Shown here: positions 26,758 through 36,942 of the stretch, piece after piece
Position numbering within the stretch: the first letter of the stretch is position 1
Layout of the letters: every line of letters starts with the position of its first letter
From: an uncultured Alistipes sp.
GTDB taxonomy: Bacteria; Bacteroidota; Bacteroidia; Bacteroidales; Rikenellaceae
DNA length: 64,000 nt
Direction: 5' to 3'
NCBI GenBank assembly: GCA_900546065.1
Contig: URBK01000003.1
Location: forward strand, 1-64,000
The notes under the pieces: generated by a model
The model's database searches: none
What the model saw: the letters and a program-made list of their open reading frames with translations, nothing else
What the model was told of the DNA's origin: nothing
Translations under genes and position numbers: made by a program

Positions 26758-27909
26758 TTATTTGATTTTCAATCCCGGTATTAGCGGTTTCACATCCACC
26801 AGCTCCAGCTCCTTCACCATCGAAAGCGTACCATGCTTGTACTTCTGGAAATGAGGCGTTTTAACGTGACGCTCGTACGCTTCACGGTCGGCATATATCT
26901 CAAGGATGGTCACCTTGTGCGGATTGTCCTTCTCGGCCGTGGCATAGAGCGTCAGTACACCCGGCTCCAAACGCATCGAGGCCTCGATCTCCTCTTTCAG
27001 GAAGGCATTGTAGGCCTCCAACTGCGCCGGATCAACCGTAATCTTTGACAAGCGCACCAGATTGTTTTCCGCAGCAGCGGATTTGGCATATTCCTGCTTG
27101 ATGATGCGCAGCGCCTTGATGGCAGCAGGGAAACCGATATAGGGCAGACACTGGATAATGGCTGCAGTCAGCGTCTCGGGCGTGTTGCCGACGTTGATGT
27201 TGCCGTGATAATGCGACTGGAGCTGACTCTCGGCCTCCAAGGTGGCCAATACACAGTAACCCAGCAATTCACGTGTCTTCAAATCTATTGCGCCGCGGCT
27301 GTATATCTCGCCAAAGAAATAATCCGTCAGGAACTTCTCCACATCCTCACCCATGTCTCCGGGCAACCCCTCCATCACCGAGGCTATGCCGCCGGGGTAG
27401 AGCTTGTCCTGAATGGCCTTGCCTGTCTCGTGGCGTGTCTCCTCCGTCACCGCGCCCTGCGCCTCCAACGGCAGCGTGATACCTCGCTCCCGAAATACCT
27501 CATTCACCGCAGCCACGGCATTCAGCATCTTGGGGAACCCGATGAACGGCGCCGTGAGATACATCACCTCACGAAGCTCTTCGGGCGTAACCCCCACATT
27601 GAGTGCCGCCCCTGCATGGGCCTTCAGTTGCGGAAGCGTCTGCATCGTAGCAAGGGTGATGCAGGTTATCATCTCGCGCTGTTTCAAGGTAAGGTCTCCC
27701 GTTTGGAACACCTCACCGAAAATAAACTTCTGCAGCATCTCCATCATCTCGGGGTCCGTACCCTCTCCGGTCAAGGCTTCACCGCCAAATAATGTGTGGT
27801 AATTCTGTTTACAGGCATCTATTCTGTCCATACCTTTGTTTGTTGTCTGTGCCATCGCTGACAGGCTGCCTGCCACGACGATGGCTATTATACATATTAC
27901 GTTTCTCAT
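26758..27909 (-). CDS. Secreted CMD-CMD-ABM fusion (carboxymuconolactone decarboxylase-like)
   Basis: A 383-residue protein with a signal peptide (ICIIAIVVAGSLSAMAQ), two carboxymuconolactone-decarboxylase-like domains (about 55-145 with LTLKQREMITCITLATMQTL, and about 190-285 with LKTRELLGYCVLATLEAESQ) and a C-terminal antibiotic-biosynthesis-monooxygenase-like ferredoxin domain (about 295-375, TLYATAEKDNPHKVTILEIY). Each CMD unit has one Cys rather than a CxxC pair, so a peroxidase-like activity is uncertain. It is co-transcribed with the flavodoxin gene, pointing to a redox role. Confidence 0.82.
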   Translation of the reverse strand: MRNVICIIAIVVAGSLSAMAQTTNKGMDRIDACKQNYHTLFGGEALTGEGTDPEMMEMLQKFIFGEVFQTGDLTLKQREMITCITLATMQTLPQLKAHAGAALNVGVTPEELREVMYLTAPFIGFPKMLNAVAAVNEVFRERGITLPLEAQGAVTEETRHETGKAIQDKLYPGGIASVMEGLPGDMGEDVEKFLTDYFFGEIYSRGAIDLKTRELLGYCVLATLEAESQLQSHYHGNINVGNTPETLTAAIIQCLPYIGFPAAIKALRIIKQEYAKSAAAENNLVRLSKITVDPAQLEAYNAFLKEEIEASMRLEPGVLTLYATAEKDNPHKVTILEIYADREAYERHVKTPHFQKYKHGTLSMVKELELVDVKPLIPGLKIK

Positions 27910-28219
27910 ATCGCCAACCATAAAATTAAAAATCTTGTCCGCCCCAAAACGGCTTCTTATTTCATGCTTTTTATATCTGATACAAAATTACACCCCGATG
28001 CCGGAAGCATTTATAACCATAAACTCGCAAACTGTACCATTTTTACTGATTTTTCACACAGCGGGACCCTGTTGAACACACGGCATTATGCATGATATTC
28101 AATTTCCAAACGACAAATCCCCGCATTCTGCTCGAAATTGATATTTTATTGCCAAATAATACTTTCTCATATAAATTTCTTATTTTTACCAAAATTCAAA
28201 ATCCGAAAAACACCACACC
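27910..28219. other. Divergent intergenic region
   Basis: It separates the CMD gene (-) from the split gene (+). On the - strand TAATTTTG (27990-27983) fits a -7 box for the CMD-flavodoxin operon. The + half is AT-rich and should hold the other promoter. No gene is visible. Confidence 0.4.
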
Positions 28220-28826
28220 ATGACACCCAAAACAATTCGTATTATCCTGCTGTCGTTTTTATTCACAGCAGCGGCGACAGCCGTTCATTCGGCCTCGCTT
28301 GTTCAGGGGCGCATCTATCTCAAGGACGGGCGTGTCATCGAGTGCGAGGAGAAAGACCGTCTGAAGATCCCAAAACACAAGAAAGACGTCAAACTCTTCC
28401 GCCGCGCATACTACAAGGACAAGAGCAAAGAGGTCTACGCCTAAGGTGGGCAAGAACGCAACAACATATTGGTGGAAAATATGGGTTGCATCAGGCGTAA
28501 ACGGCATGAGCAGATCTCTCCAGACAAACTACGGCGTACGTTTCCACAACGACCCCGAAGGCATCGTATATCCCTATATGCTTGTCAATTCGGTGTTGAT
28601 GAAAGACCGTTATCCGGGTCTGAAGGAGTTCTGCAAAAAGTGGTTCAAAGGACCCGAAGGCAAGGCCCACAACAAGGAGGCCGACGAGAGCGCATCATGG
28701 ATTCTCGACATGTATGACGCCTATCTGGAGCAGATGGGTGACGAAGCGGCAAATCTGCCGTATCCCATACCCGGAAATAAAGCAGGCGGAGGTGAGGCCG
28801 ACGAATCGGTTGATCAAGGAGAATAA
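28220..28826 (+). pseudogene. Exported protein of unknown function split by a +1 frameshift
   Basis: The first frame (28220-28444) has a signal peptide (IILLSFLFTAAATAVHSA) and a basic beta-rich part (LKDGRVIECEEKDRLKIPK) and stops after SKEVYA. If the T at 28442 is skipped the frame continues directly into KVGKNATTYWWKIW and runs open to 28826, for about 201 residues. The second part lacks an ATG (only GTG at 28446), which supports one original gene. I do not recognise the second half. It may be a pseudogene or a sequencing error; no homopolymer explains it. Confidence 0.6.
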
Positions 28827-28931
28827 AATCGAGGCAGGCAATATAGAGGAACAGCATCGGCAGGCCCTCGATATAATCGCCCTACAAGTTTAATGGCTTT
28901 CGACTGACTCAGATACACAAACTAAACACAA

Positions 28932-28966
28932 AAAAACTCCTGCACATTTTCAGTACAGGAGTTTTT
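28932..28966. terminator. Bidirectional terminator
   Basis: Stem AAAAACTCCTG/CAGGAGTTTTT with a 13-base loop between two converging genes. Confidence 0.85.
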
Positions 28967-29044
28967 CATTTCATCTCTTCGCTTTGGAGCCGCATGCAAA
29001 ACGATCTCAAGCCCCACGGAAGCGGAAGCGCAACTGCGTCGGCA

Positions 29045-30043
29045 TCAGAATATATGCCCCGAGCTGTTTTCCCGGAAGGTTCTGCCGTTGAAATCCTCGA
29101 GTGTTCCGTCACCGCGGTCGCGCAATTGCGTTACCGAGCCGTCGCGATTACGCACGAAAGGCGTACCGTCGGCCGATCGTTCGACCAAGCCGCCTTCGAT
29201 TGAGCCGCCGCTCTCGTCTGCCACAGGCGAGGTCTTGATGCTCGCGAAGCCCGAAAGCAGGAACAGCGTCAGCGCCACGATGATGATCAAGCCCAGCACC
29301 TGCATGAAGAAGATGATGAAACCGCCGAATATGACACCCGTAACCAGCATCACACGTGCTGCTGTTGCGCCGTCGCCGTACTCGAACTTGTAAAAATAAT
29401 ACCACACGGCGGCCAACACGACAGGCGCCGTCCAGAAATATGTCTTGGCCGCGAGAAGCATCGTCACCGACGCGGCTATGGCGAAATAGATCACATAATA
29501 GAGCACCTTCTTGAGGAGCATTCCGTCACTGCGTCGGTTGACGAATCCCATCAGGAGACCCGCCTGCTTCATCAGCAGACGGAACATGTAGCAGAAGCAC
29601 ACTATGGTAACGATCCATCCCACGATGTCGAAGTCACAGAACCACGGATATACTCCGGCACCCATACCGGCATTGCCCACGCCGAATATGAGTTCCGAAA
29701 GGCCTAACATGAAGAGTTTGCGTTCGTCGCCCCAGCCGCCCGTGAACTCCATCCAAAGGCTTATGGCCAGTATAGCGAACGGCATAAGCATATATAGCGC
29801 GAAATAGACCTTGTGCAGCAGCGAATCCTCGGCAAGGTTCGCCTTGATGTAGCTCACAAGCACCGAAGGCTGAGCCTCTCGCTCGGCAGCCTTCTGTGCA
29901 AGGCGCTCTTCGTTCACGCCGTAGGTGCGCCGCGCCTCACCGCCGGCAACGGAATCCGCTTCGGCGCCCAATGCCGAAGCCACCGCCACGGTAAGCATGA
30001 CAAGGCATATTCCGGCAAAGAAAATTGATGCTAATTTCTTCAT
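29045..30043 (-). CDS. Polytopic membrane protein of unknown function
   Basis: A 332-residue protein that I do not recognise. It has a signal peptide (FFAGICLVMLTVAVASALG), then a charged segment and about seven hydrophobic helices (near 78-96, 112-130, 137-158, 178-198, 200-218, 226-245, 247-268), and ends in a soluble tail with short glycine-rich repeats (GTPFVRNRDGSVTQLRDRGDGTL). The tail resembles a small beta motif seen in Bacteroidetes membrane proteins. A good promoter lies just upstream. It is a single gene facing dapB divergently. Confidence 0.6.
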   Translation of the reverse strand: MKKLASIFFAGICLVMLTVAVASALGAEADSVAGGEARRTYGVNEERLAQKAAEREAQPSVLVSYIKANLAEDSLLHKVYFALYMLMPFAILAISLWMEFTGGWGDERKLFMLGLSELIFGVGNAGMGAGVYPWFCDFDIVGWIVTIVCFCYMFRLLMKQAGLLMGFVNRRSDGMLLKKVLYYVIYFAIAASVTMLLAAKTYFWTAPVVLAAVWYYFYKFEYGDGATAARVMLVTGVIFGGFIIFFMQVLGLIIIVALTLFLLSGFASIKTSPVADESGGSIEGGLVERSADGTPFVRNRDGSVTQLRDRGDGTLEDFNGRTFRENSSGHIF

Positions 30044-30078
30044 TTATCACTCTCTGGTTTCAAGTTGAACATATACCG

Positions 30079-30109
30079 CAAAGATAACCATAACGGCTTT
30101 TGCGGCAAA
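30079..30109 (-). promoter_or_regulatory. Promoter of the membrane-protein gene
   Basis: On the - strand TTTG (30109-30106), 19 bp, TATCTTTG (30086-30079). Confidence 0.65.
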
Positions 30110-30325
30110 ACATCTGCATACGTATTTACCTTACGCGACATGAATCGTAACATAAATATCATCCCGGCAGTCGGCTTCAGGACTTGTTTCGGGAAAATAT
30201 CACGGTTTATCTTCACTCTGCCGACGTGCGGCTGAGCGCCGCGTAACCCGTCCGCGCCGTAAAACAAAACGCTATTTATCTCCACACTCGGCCTCGCAGC
30301 GGCCGATATTTTGACAAATTCTTCG

Positions 30326-30333
30326 TATCTTTG
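30326..30333 (+). promoter_or_regulatory. -7 box of dapB
   Basis: TATCTTTG, 28 bp before the dapB ATG at 30361. Confidence 0.45.
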
Positions 30334-30360
30334 CACGATTTACAAAACCTCTGAACGATT

Positions 30361-31071
30361 ATGAAAACCGCCATAATAGGATACGGAAAGATGGGCCGCG
30401 AGATCGAGAAGATCCTGCGCGACCGCGGACATGAGATAGCCCTCACGATAGATGTCGACAATGCCGCCGACCTGACGGCCGAGAATCTTAAGGATGTGGA
30501 TGTGGCCATCGAGTTCACAACCCCCTCGACGGCATACGGCAACATACGCACATGCCTCGAGAGCGGTACTGCCGTCGTGAGCGGCACGACGGGGTGGACG
30601 GCGCGTCTGGGCGAACTGCAGGATCTCTGCCGCCAAAAGAACGGAGCGCTCTTCTACGCCTCGAACTACTCGCTGGGAGTGAACCTCATGTTCCGCCTAA
30701 ACCGACAGCTTGCGGAGATGATGAACCGTATTCCCGCCTACAATGTCTCGATCGAGGAGACGCACCACACCCAGAAGAAGGATTCGCCCAGCGGTACGGC
30801 CGTAACTCTGGCCGAGGACATCATCGCGCGCCTCGACCGCAAGAGCGGCTGGGTGAACGAACCGACTGACGACCCCTCGCTCATAGGCATCACGTCGTAC
30901 CGCATAGGTTCGACACCGGGCGACCACACCGTAACCTACACCTCCGAGGACGATACCCTCGAGATACGCCACTCGATCAAGAACCGCCGCACGCTGGCCC
31001 TCGGTGCCGTCATCGCGGCCGAGTTCCTCTGCGGCAAGCACGGTGTATATTCGATGGACGACCTCTTTTAG
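30361..31071 (+). CDS. dapB: 4-hydroxy-tetrahydrodipicolinate reductase
   Basis: The 236-residue enzyme reduces hydroxy-tetrahydrodipicolinate with NAD(P)H in the lysine/diaminopimelate pathway, feeding peptidoglycan synthesis. The N-terminal Rossmann motif is IIGYGKMGREIE; SGTTGW and ASNYSLGVNL follow, and the catalytic region reads ETHHTQKKDSPSGTA with the conserved His-His and Lys. It precedes lepB by 161 bp on the same strand; no other dap gene is nearby. Confidence 0.96.
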   Translation: MKTAIIGYGKMGREIEKILRDRGHEIALTIDVDNAADLTAENLKDVDVAIEFTTPSTAYGNIRTCLESGTAVVSGTTGWTARLGELQDLCRQKNGALFYASNYSLGVNLMFRLNRQLAEMMNRIPAYNVSIEETHHTQKKDSPSGTAVTLAEDIIARLDRKSGWVNEPTDDPSLIGITSYRIGSTPGDHTVTYTSEDDTLEIRHSIKNRRTLALGAVIAAEFLCGKHGVYSMDDLF

Positions 31072-31232
31072 GCGGCACGGCATCGGAAGGAGGGTAGCAT
31101 AAAGCCGGAAAAGCCTCAGCAAGACTCCTTCGGCATACTCCACAACGGCATCCGACCGTTTATTATGTGCGGCGTGTAATTTTCCGGCCGCCCGCGCGAC
31201 TGACTTAGAGAGTACAAAAACACAAGACCTAT

Positions 31233-32585
31233 ATGGGAAAGATCAGAAAATTCTTCGGCAACAAATGGGTGGGATTCTCGCTCGCTACCATACTTTACGT
31301 CCTTTGGTTCGTGGTGTGGACAGGCAATCTGTGGCTTCTGCTCGGCGTGCCCGTAATATACGACCTCTACATCTCGCGTCTCTTCTACCGTTACGTCTGG
31401 AGCAAGAATGCCCGTCTGTGCGAGAAGAGCTCCGCATACCGCACCGTCTACGAGTGGGTCAGCGCTATAATCTTCGCTACGGTCGTAGCCTCGCTCATAC
31501 ACCTGTTCGTATTCCAGATGTATGTCATCCCATCCTCGTCGATGGAGAAGACGCTGCTCATAGGCGACTATCTCTACGTCAGCAAGGTGACATACGGCCC
31601 CCAGATGCCCAACACCCCCGTATCGTTCCCCTTCGTACACCATACCATGCCCTTCTCGCAGACCAAGAAGTCATTCAGCGAGTGCATCAAATGGCCGTAC
31701 CACCGTCTTAAGGGTCTGCGACAGATCGAACGCAACGACGTGGTGGTATTCAACTTCCCGGCAGGGGATACGGTTCTTCTGGAGAATCAGGCCGTGACCT
31801 ATTACGACGTGTTGCGCGACTATCAGCAGCAGTACGGGCCGGAGCAGGGTCGCCGCGAGCTGGAGAAGAACTACACCATAATAACACGCCCCGTAGACAA
31901 GCGCGAAAACTACATCAAGCGCTGTGTCGCACTGCCCGGGGACTCGATACGCATAGTCGACTCGGAGCTCTTCGTAAACGGCCAGCCGCAGCAGACCATC
32001 CCAGAGAAACAGTATTGCTACACGGTGCGCACCTCGTCGCCGCTGACGCAGTACACATTCGAGAAACTGGGCATAACCGAAGGCTCGGGCAGCGGGAACC
32101 ACTACTTCCTGCCACTGACGGACAGCGACGTGGAGCAGCTGCTCAAGATGGATAACGTCATCAGCGTCACGCGTTACACGGCCGAGGACGAGGCTTTCCC
32201 GCATGATGCGCGTTACCCGTGGACAGCCGACAACTTCGGCCCGCTGTGGATTCCCCAGAAGGGCGCCACGATAGCCCTCACGGAGGATATCCTTCCGCTC
32301 TACGGCCGTATAATAGATGTCTATGAGGACAACAACCTCGAGGTGCGCGACGACGGCATCTACATCAACGGCGAGCGCCGCGACAGCTACACCTTCAAGA
32401 TGAACTACTACTGGATGATGGGCGACAACCGCCACAACTCGGCCGACTCGCGTTACTGGGGATTCGTGCCCGAGGACCATATCGTGGGCAAGGCATCGTT
32501 CATCTGGCTCTCGATAGACCGCAGCGGCAACAAGGGCTTCCCGTCGAACATACGTTGGGACAGACTGTTCCGCAAGATAGAGTAA
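31233..32585 (+). CDS. lepB: Signal peptidase I
   Basis: A 450-residue inner-membrane peptidase that removes signal peptides from exported proteins. Two N-terminal hydrophobic segments (about 10-45 and 82-105) precede the catalytic serine in VIPSSSMEKTL; the general-base lysine region is KRCVALPGDSIRI, and box E reads MGDNRHNSADSRYWG. The protein is longer than E. coli LepB because of inserted segments in the beta domain, which is usual in Bacteroidetes. Three bases separate it from yigZ, so they form an operon. Confidence 0.95.
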   Translation: MGKIRKFFGNKWVGFSLATILYVLWFVVWTGNLWLLLGVPVIYDLYISRLFYRYVWSKNARLCEKSSAYRTVYEWVSAIIFATVVASLIHLFVFQMYVIPSSSMEKTLLIGDYLYVSKVTYGPQMPNTPVSFPFVHHTMPFSQTKKSFSECIKWPYHRLKGLRQIERNDVVVFNFPAGDTVLLENQAVTYYDVLRDYQQQYGPEQGRRELEKNYTIITRPVDKRENYIKRCVALPGDSIRIVDSELFVNGQPQQTIPEKQYCYTVRTSSPLTQYTFEKLGITEGSGSGNHYFLPLTDSDVEQLLKMDNVISVTRYTAEDEAFPHDARYPWTADNFGPLWIPQKGATIALTEDILPLYGRIIDVYEDNNLEVRDDGIYINGERRDSYTFKMNYYWMMGDNRHNSADSRYWGFVPEDHIVGKASFIWLSIDRSGNKGFPSNIRWDRLFRKIE

Positions 32586-32588
32586 ACG

Positions 32589-33212
32589 ATGTCAAACCGT
32601 ATGGGCGACATATCGGACACATATCTCACGATCGAAGGTGAGGCCGAAACGGTGATGCGCGAACGCAGCAGCAAATTCTACTCCTTCGCCTACCATGTCG
32701 AGAGCGAGGAGCAGATATCGCAGCACCTCGACGCCCTGCGCAAACAATACTACGACGCAACGCACCACTGTTATGCTTGGCGTCTCGGCCCTGCGGGTGA
32801 ACGCTTCCGCGCCAACGACGACGGCGAGCCGTCGGGAACGGCCGGACGACCCATACTCGGACAGATGCTCTCGCACGGCATAACTGACGCACTGATCGTC
32901 GTGGTGAGATATTTCGGCGGTACGAAACTCGGCGTTCCGGGTCTCATCGCCGCATACAAGCAGGGGGCGGCCGACGCCATCGGGGCGGCACAAATAGTGG
33001 AACGCACGGTCGACACGCGTCTGCGTATCGATTTCTCCTATACGGTGATGAACGACATCATGCGTATCGTCAAGGAGGAGCAGCCCGCAATCGAGGCGCA
33101 GACCTTCGACAACCTCTGCACCATGGTGCTCGCCATACGAAACAGTCGCGCCGCCGCGCTCGAAGGACGCCTGCGCAAAGTCGAGGGTGCGACTGTGGAA
33201 CTTCTTCCGTAA
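32589..33212 (+). CDS. YigZ/IMPACT family protein
   Basis: A 207-residue cytoplasmic protein. The family signature is clear: RSSKFYSFAY near the start, then ATHHCYAWRLG, NDDGEPSGTAGRPIL and VVVRYFGGTKLGVPGLI. The C-terminal half is the DUF1949-like domain. The family is linked to translation regulation, but the bacterial role is not settled. It follows lepB by 3 bp and precedes uvrA. Confidence 0.93.
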   Translation: MSNRMGDISDTYLTIEGEAETVMRERSSKFYSFAYHVESEEQISQHLDALRKQYYDATHHCYAWRLGPAGERFRANDDGEPSGTAGRPILGQMLSHGITDALIVVVRYFGGTKLGVPGLIAAYKQGAADAIGAAQIVERTVDTRLRIDFSYTVMNDIMRIVKEEQPAIEAQTFDNLCTMVLAIRNSRAAALEGRLRKVEGATVELLP

Positions 33213-33260
33213 AGCCGTAAGGCGGCCGGCCCGATTGAGGCCAAAGTAAACCGACAAAAA

Positions 33261-36050
33261 ATGGCAAACGACAACTGCATACATATCAAGGGCGCGAGGG
33301 TTCACAACCTGAAGAACGTCTCTGTTACCATCCCGCACGATACGCTCACCGTCATTACGGGACTATCGGGATCGGGCAAATCGACATTGGCCTTCGACAC
33401 CATCTTTGCCGAGGGGCAGCGCCGTTATGTTGAGAGCCTGTCGGCATACGCCCGACAGTTTCTGGGACGCATCAACAAACCCGACGTAGACGACATATCG
33501 GGCATAGCCCCCGCCATAGCCATCGAGCAGAAGGTCAATACGCGCAATCCGCGCTCGACGGTCGGCACTTCGACCGAAATATACGACTACATGAAACTGC
33601 TCTTCGCCCGTGTCGGACACACCTTTTCGCCCGTATCGGGACGCGAGGTGCGGTGTTACGGCGTCGATGACGTCGTGGACTACATCACCGAAGAGGGAGA
33701 CGGTAAACGTGTGGTCATAGTCTGCCCGATACATCTGAAATCCGGTCAGGGACTTATAGAGAAGCTGCTGCAGCTGCTCTCGGAAGGTTTCCTGCGCGTA
33801 TGGGTCGACGGACAGGCCCTCACCATGGAGGAGTTCATGCCCACAATCAACATCGAGACCGATACGTCGGCCGTACGCCTTGTCGTGGACCGTCTGCGCG
33901 CCGCTTCGGACGACGACACGCTGCTGCGTCTGCGCGACTCCGTAACACGTGCATACAGCTACGGCGACGATGTCTGCAGCGTCATCATCGATGGCGATGA
34001 ACGCACCTTCTCGGCTCGTTTCGAAGCCGACGGCATAGCTTTCGAGCAACCCTCCGAACACCTTTTCAGCTTCAACAACCCGATCGGAGCATGTCCGCGA
34101 TGCGAAGGCTACGGCAAGATCATCGGCATAGACGAGGATCTGGTCATACCCGACAAGAGCAAGACAATATACGACGGAGCCATAGCCTGCTGGCGCGGCG
34201 CCACGATGAAGTGGTGGAAGGAGCAGCTTGTGGACAACGCCTACAAGTTCAACTTCCCGATACACGAGCCGTACCACAACCTCACGCCCGAACAGAAACT
34301 GCTGTTGTGGCGCGGCAACGAATATTTCCACGGTCTGGACGAGTTCTTCGAGTATATCGACAGCGAGCGCCGCAAGATCCAGTTCCGCGTGATGAAGGCA
34401 CGCTATACGGGCAAGACTACATGTCCCGAGTGCGGAGGGTCGCGCCTGCGCAAGGAGGCACTCTACGTCAAGGTCGGCGGCCGCAACATCGCCGAGCTGG
34501 TACGCATGACGGTCGACGAACTGATAACATTCTTCGACACGCTGCAACTCGACAAACATGACAGCGAGACGGCAAAACGCATACTGATCGAGATACGCAA
34601 CCGTCTGGGATACCTGTCGGACGTAGGATTGGGGTATCTGACGCTCGACCGTCTCTCGTCGACGCTATCCGGAGGCGAGAGCCAGCGCATAAACCTCGCC
34701 ACGTCGCTCGGCAGCAGCCTCGTAGGGTCGCTATATATACTCGACGAACCGAGTATCGGCCTGCACCCGCGTGATACGCACCGTCTGATAAAGGTACTCA
34801 AGCAGCTGCGCGATCTGGGCAATACGGTCATCGTCGTAGAGCATGAGGAGGAGATCATACGTGCCGCCGACTACATAGTCGACGTAGGGCCACGCGCTGG
34901 CGAGCATGGCGGGCAGATCGTCTTCAGCGGCCCGATATCGGAGATAGACAAGGCCGCCGACAGCCTCACGGCCGACTATCTGGCCGGACACCGCCGCATA
35001 GAGCTGCCGTCGAGGGTGCGGGCATGGAGCAATTCGATCGTCATACGAGGCGCCCGCGAGAACAACCTCAAGAACATCGACGTACGCATACCGCTCGGCG
35101 TGATGACATGTATAACTGGTGTGAGCGGCAGCGGCAAGTCTTCGCTTGCGAAGGGCATACTTTACCCTGCATTGCGGCGCATGCTCTTCGATACTGGTAT
35201 CAAGCCCGGTGACTTCGACTCCATCGACGGCGATACGGGCATGATCGGGTCGGTGGAGATGGTAGACCAGAACCCCATAGGCAAATCGTCACGCTCGAAT
35301 CCCGTTACGTATCTGAAGGCATACGACGAGATCCGCAAGCTCTACGCCGACCAGCCGCAGGCCGTGCATACTGGACTTACGGCCGCCAGTTTCTCGTTCA
35401 ACGTGGCGGGAGGCCGCTGCGAGGAGTGTCAGGGTGAGGGTACGATCAAGGTGAGCATGCAGTTCATGGCCGACGTGGAGCTGGTATGCGAGGCGTGCAA
35501 TGGCAAACGTTTCAAGGACGAGATCCTCGAAATCAAATACCGAGGCAAGAACATATACGATACGCTGGAGATGACCGTCGATGACGCCATCGACTTCTTC
35601 GGCGAGGACAAGGATAATGCCACCTGCCGCCGCATAGTCGAGAGGCTGCAGCCATTGCAGGATGTGGGGCTCGGCTACATACGTCTGGGGCAGTCGTCAT
35701 CGACGCTCTCCGGAGGCGAGAGCCAACGCGTGAAGCTCGCCTCGTTCCTGTCGAAGGACAACGACAGCAAACACATAATGTTCATCTTCGACGAGCCGAC
35801 GACGGGACTCCACTTCCACGACATAAACCGACTGCTCAAGGCATTCGGTGCCCTCATATCGAAGGGTCACACGATAGTGGTCGTCGAGCACAACATGGAC
35901 GTCATAAAGTGTGCCGACTGGGTTGTCGACCTCGGGCCCGAGGCCGGAGACGGCGGAGGAAATGTGGTATTCGAGGGTACTCCAAAGGATCTGGAGAAGT
36001 GCGAGGCAAGCTACACGGGACACTTCCTGAAAATACATACGCGGCAATGA
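33261..36050 (+). CDS. uvrA: Excinuclease ABC subunit A
   Basis: A 929-residue DNA damage sensor of nucleotide excision repair. It has two ABC ATPase modules, each with Walker A (GLSGSGKST near residue 34; GVSGSGKSS near 621), ABC signatures (LSGGESQR twice) and Walker B (ILDEPSIGLHPRD; IFDEPTTGLHFHD). Zinc-binding cysteines appear in CPRCEGYG, CPECGGSR, and CEECQGEG with CEACNGKRF. Length and order match UvrA. uvrB and uvrC are not in the window. Confidence 0.98.
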   Translation: MANDNCIHIKGARVHNLKNVSVTIPHDTLTVITGLSGSGKSTLAFDTIFAEGQRRYVESLSAYARQFLGRINKPDVDDISGIAPAIAIEQKVNTRNPRSTVGTSTEIYDYMKLLFARVGHTFSPVSGREVRCYGVDDVVDYITEEGDGKRVVIVCPIHLKSGQGLIEKLLQLLSEGFLRVWVDGQALTMEEFMPTINIETDTSAVRLVVDRLRAASDDDTLLRLRDSVTRAYSYGDDVCSVIIDGDERTFSARFEADGIAFEQPSEHLFSFNNPIGACPRCEGYGKIIGIDEDLVIPDKSKTIYDGAIACWRGATMKWWKEQLVDNAYKFNFPIHEPYHNLTPEQKLLLWRGNEYFHGLDEFFEYIDSERRKIQFRVMKARYTGKTTCPECGGSRLRKEALYVKVGGRNIAELVRMTVDELITFFDTLQLDKHDSETAKRILIEIRNRLGYLSDVGLGYLTLDRLSSTLSGGESQRINLATSLGSSLVGSLYILDEPSIGLHPRDTHRLIKVLKQLRDLGNTVIVVEHEEEIIRAADYIVDVGPRAGEHGGQIVFSGPISEIDKAADSLTADYLAGHRRIELPSRVRAWSNSIVIRGARENNLKNIDVRIPLGVMTCITGVSGSGKSSLAKGILYPALRRMLFDTGIKPGDFDSIDGDTGMIGSVEMVDQNPIGKSSRSNPVTYLKAYDEIRKLYADQPQAVHTGLTAASFSFNVAGGRCEECQGEGTIKVSMQFMADVELVCEACNGKRFKDEILEIKYRGKNIYDTLEMTVDDAIDFFGEDKDNATCRRIVERLQPLQDVGLGYIRLGQSSSTLSGGESQRVKLASFLSKDNDSKHIMFIFDEPTTGLHFHDINRLLKAFGALISKGHTIVVVEHNMDVIKCADWVVDLGPEAGDGGGNVVFEGTPKDLEKCEASYTGHFLKIHTRQ

Positions 36051-36111
36051 CGGTGACTGGAGTGCACTCGTAATAAATTATAAATAGCAAAAAACAGGAA
36101 CCGACGTAAGG

Positions 36112-36942
36112 ATGAAGCAACTGGTTTATGTAATCGCACTTGCCTCGACGGTGCTGGTCTCATCGTGCAGCATATACCATAGACATCGTTATGAGACAAA
36201 CCCTTTGATCGGGGTCCAAAAGATGACCGACCCCACGACGGGTAAGGAAGTTATATTGGTTCCCATGCGCCATCTGTCAACGGCCGACAGCTATGCCAGA
36301 TTGCGAGACTATATCGACATGCTTAAGGCCGGCGGTTATGTTACATTTTGCGAGGGGGTTATGCGAGTACCGTATCACTTGGATACAGTAAACGAGATCT
36401 CCATGTCCGAATTGTACAGGTTCTTCGATACCGTCACCTTTACTGCGGCAGAACTGCAACGATTGGATACAATCATCCGAAAGGATCGTCGCGTTATGGG
36501 CAGTTACATAGGGAGGGGAGGGTATGCCGATCCGGACAACAAATCGCTGCCCGAAAGGAATAAAAAGCAGAAGTATGTGTCACAGACATTGGAATTGCTG
36601 GGGTTGACCACCGACAGGGATATATGGATAGACTACTCGATATACGACATGATGGATCTGTACGAGAAGCGGTATGGCGAGGTCAAACTCTCCGAGTATG
36701 ATTTTGCAACCGACCTTATGGAGCGGTATGAGCCGATGGATGAGAAGCCGTCAACAACCGGAATGCTGCGCCTTGTACTATATCCTCGCAACGAGTATGT
36801 TGTACGCCGAATCGTCGACTCGCAGCGACCGCGCATAGCCGTGATATATGGCAGCGGACACATGCCGGGAATAAAATACTACCTGAAAAAACACGGCTTT
36901 CGTCCGACGAGGGGCTACAAGGCCGACAAGCAATCGAAATGA
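36112..36942 (+). CDS. TraB/GumN-like lipoprotein
   Basis: A 276-residue lipoprotein (signal ending VLVSSC). Two motifs suggest the TraB/PrgY/GumN (TIKI-like) fold: VPMRHLSTADSYARLRDYI near residue 50 with the following FCEGV, and IAVIYGSGHMPGIKYYLKKHGF near the C terminus. Some family members are metal-dependent proteases, but the activity here is unproven. GC content is lower than in the neighbours. Its stop overlaps the next ATG by 4 bp (36939-36942), linking it to the M16 peptidase gene. Confidence 0.65.
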   Translation: MKQLVYVIALASTVLVSSCSIYHRHRYETNPLIGVQKMTDPTTGKEVILVPMRHLSTADSYARLRDYIDMLKAGGYVTFCEGVMRVPYHLDTVNEISMSELYRFFDTVTFTAAELQRLDTIIRKDRRVMGSYIGRGGYADPDNKSLPERNKKQKYVSQTLELLGLTTDRDIWIDYSIYDMMDLYEKRYGEVKLSEYDFATDLMERYEPMDEKPSTTGMLRLVLYPRNEYVVRRIVDSQRPRIAVIYGSGHMPGIKYYLKKHGFRPTRGYKADKQSK

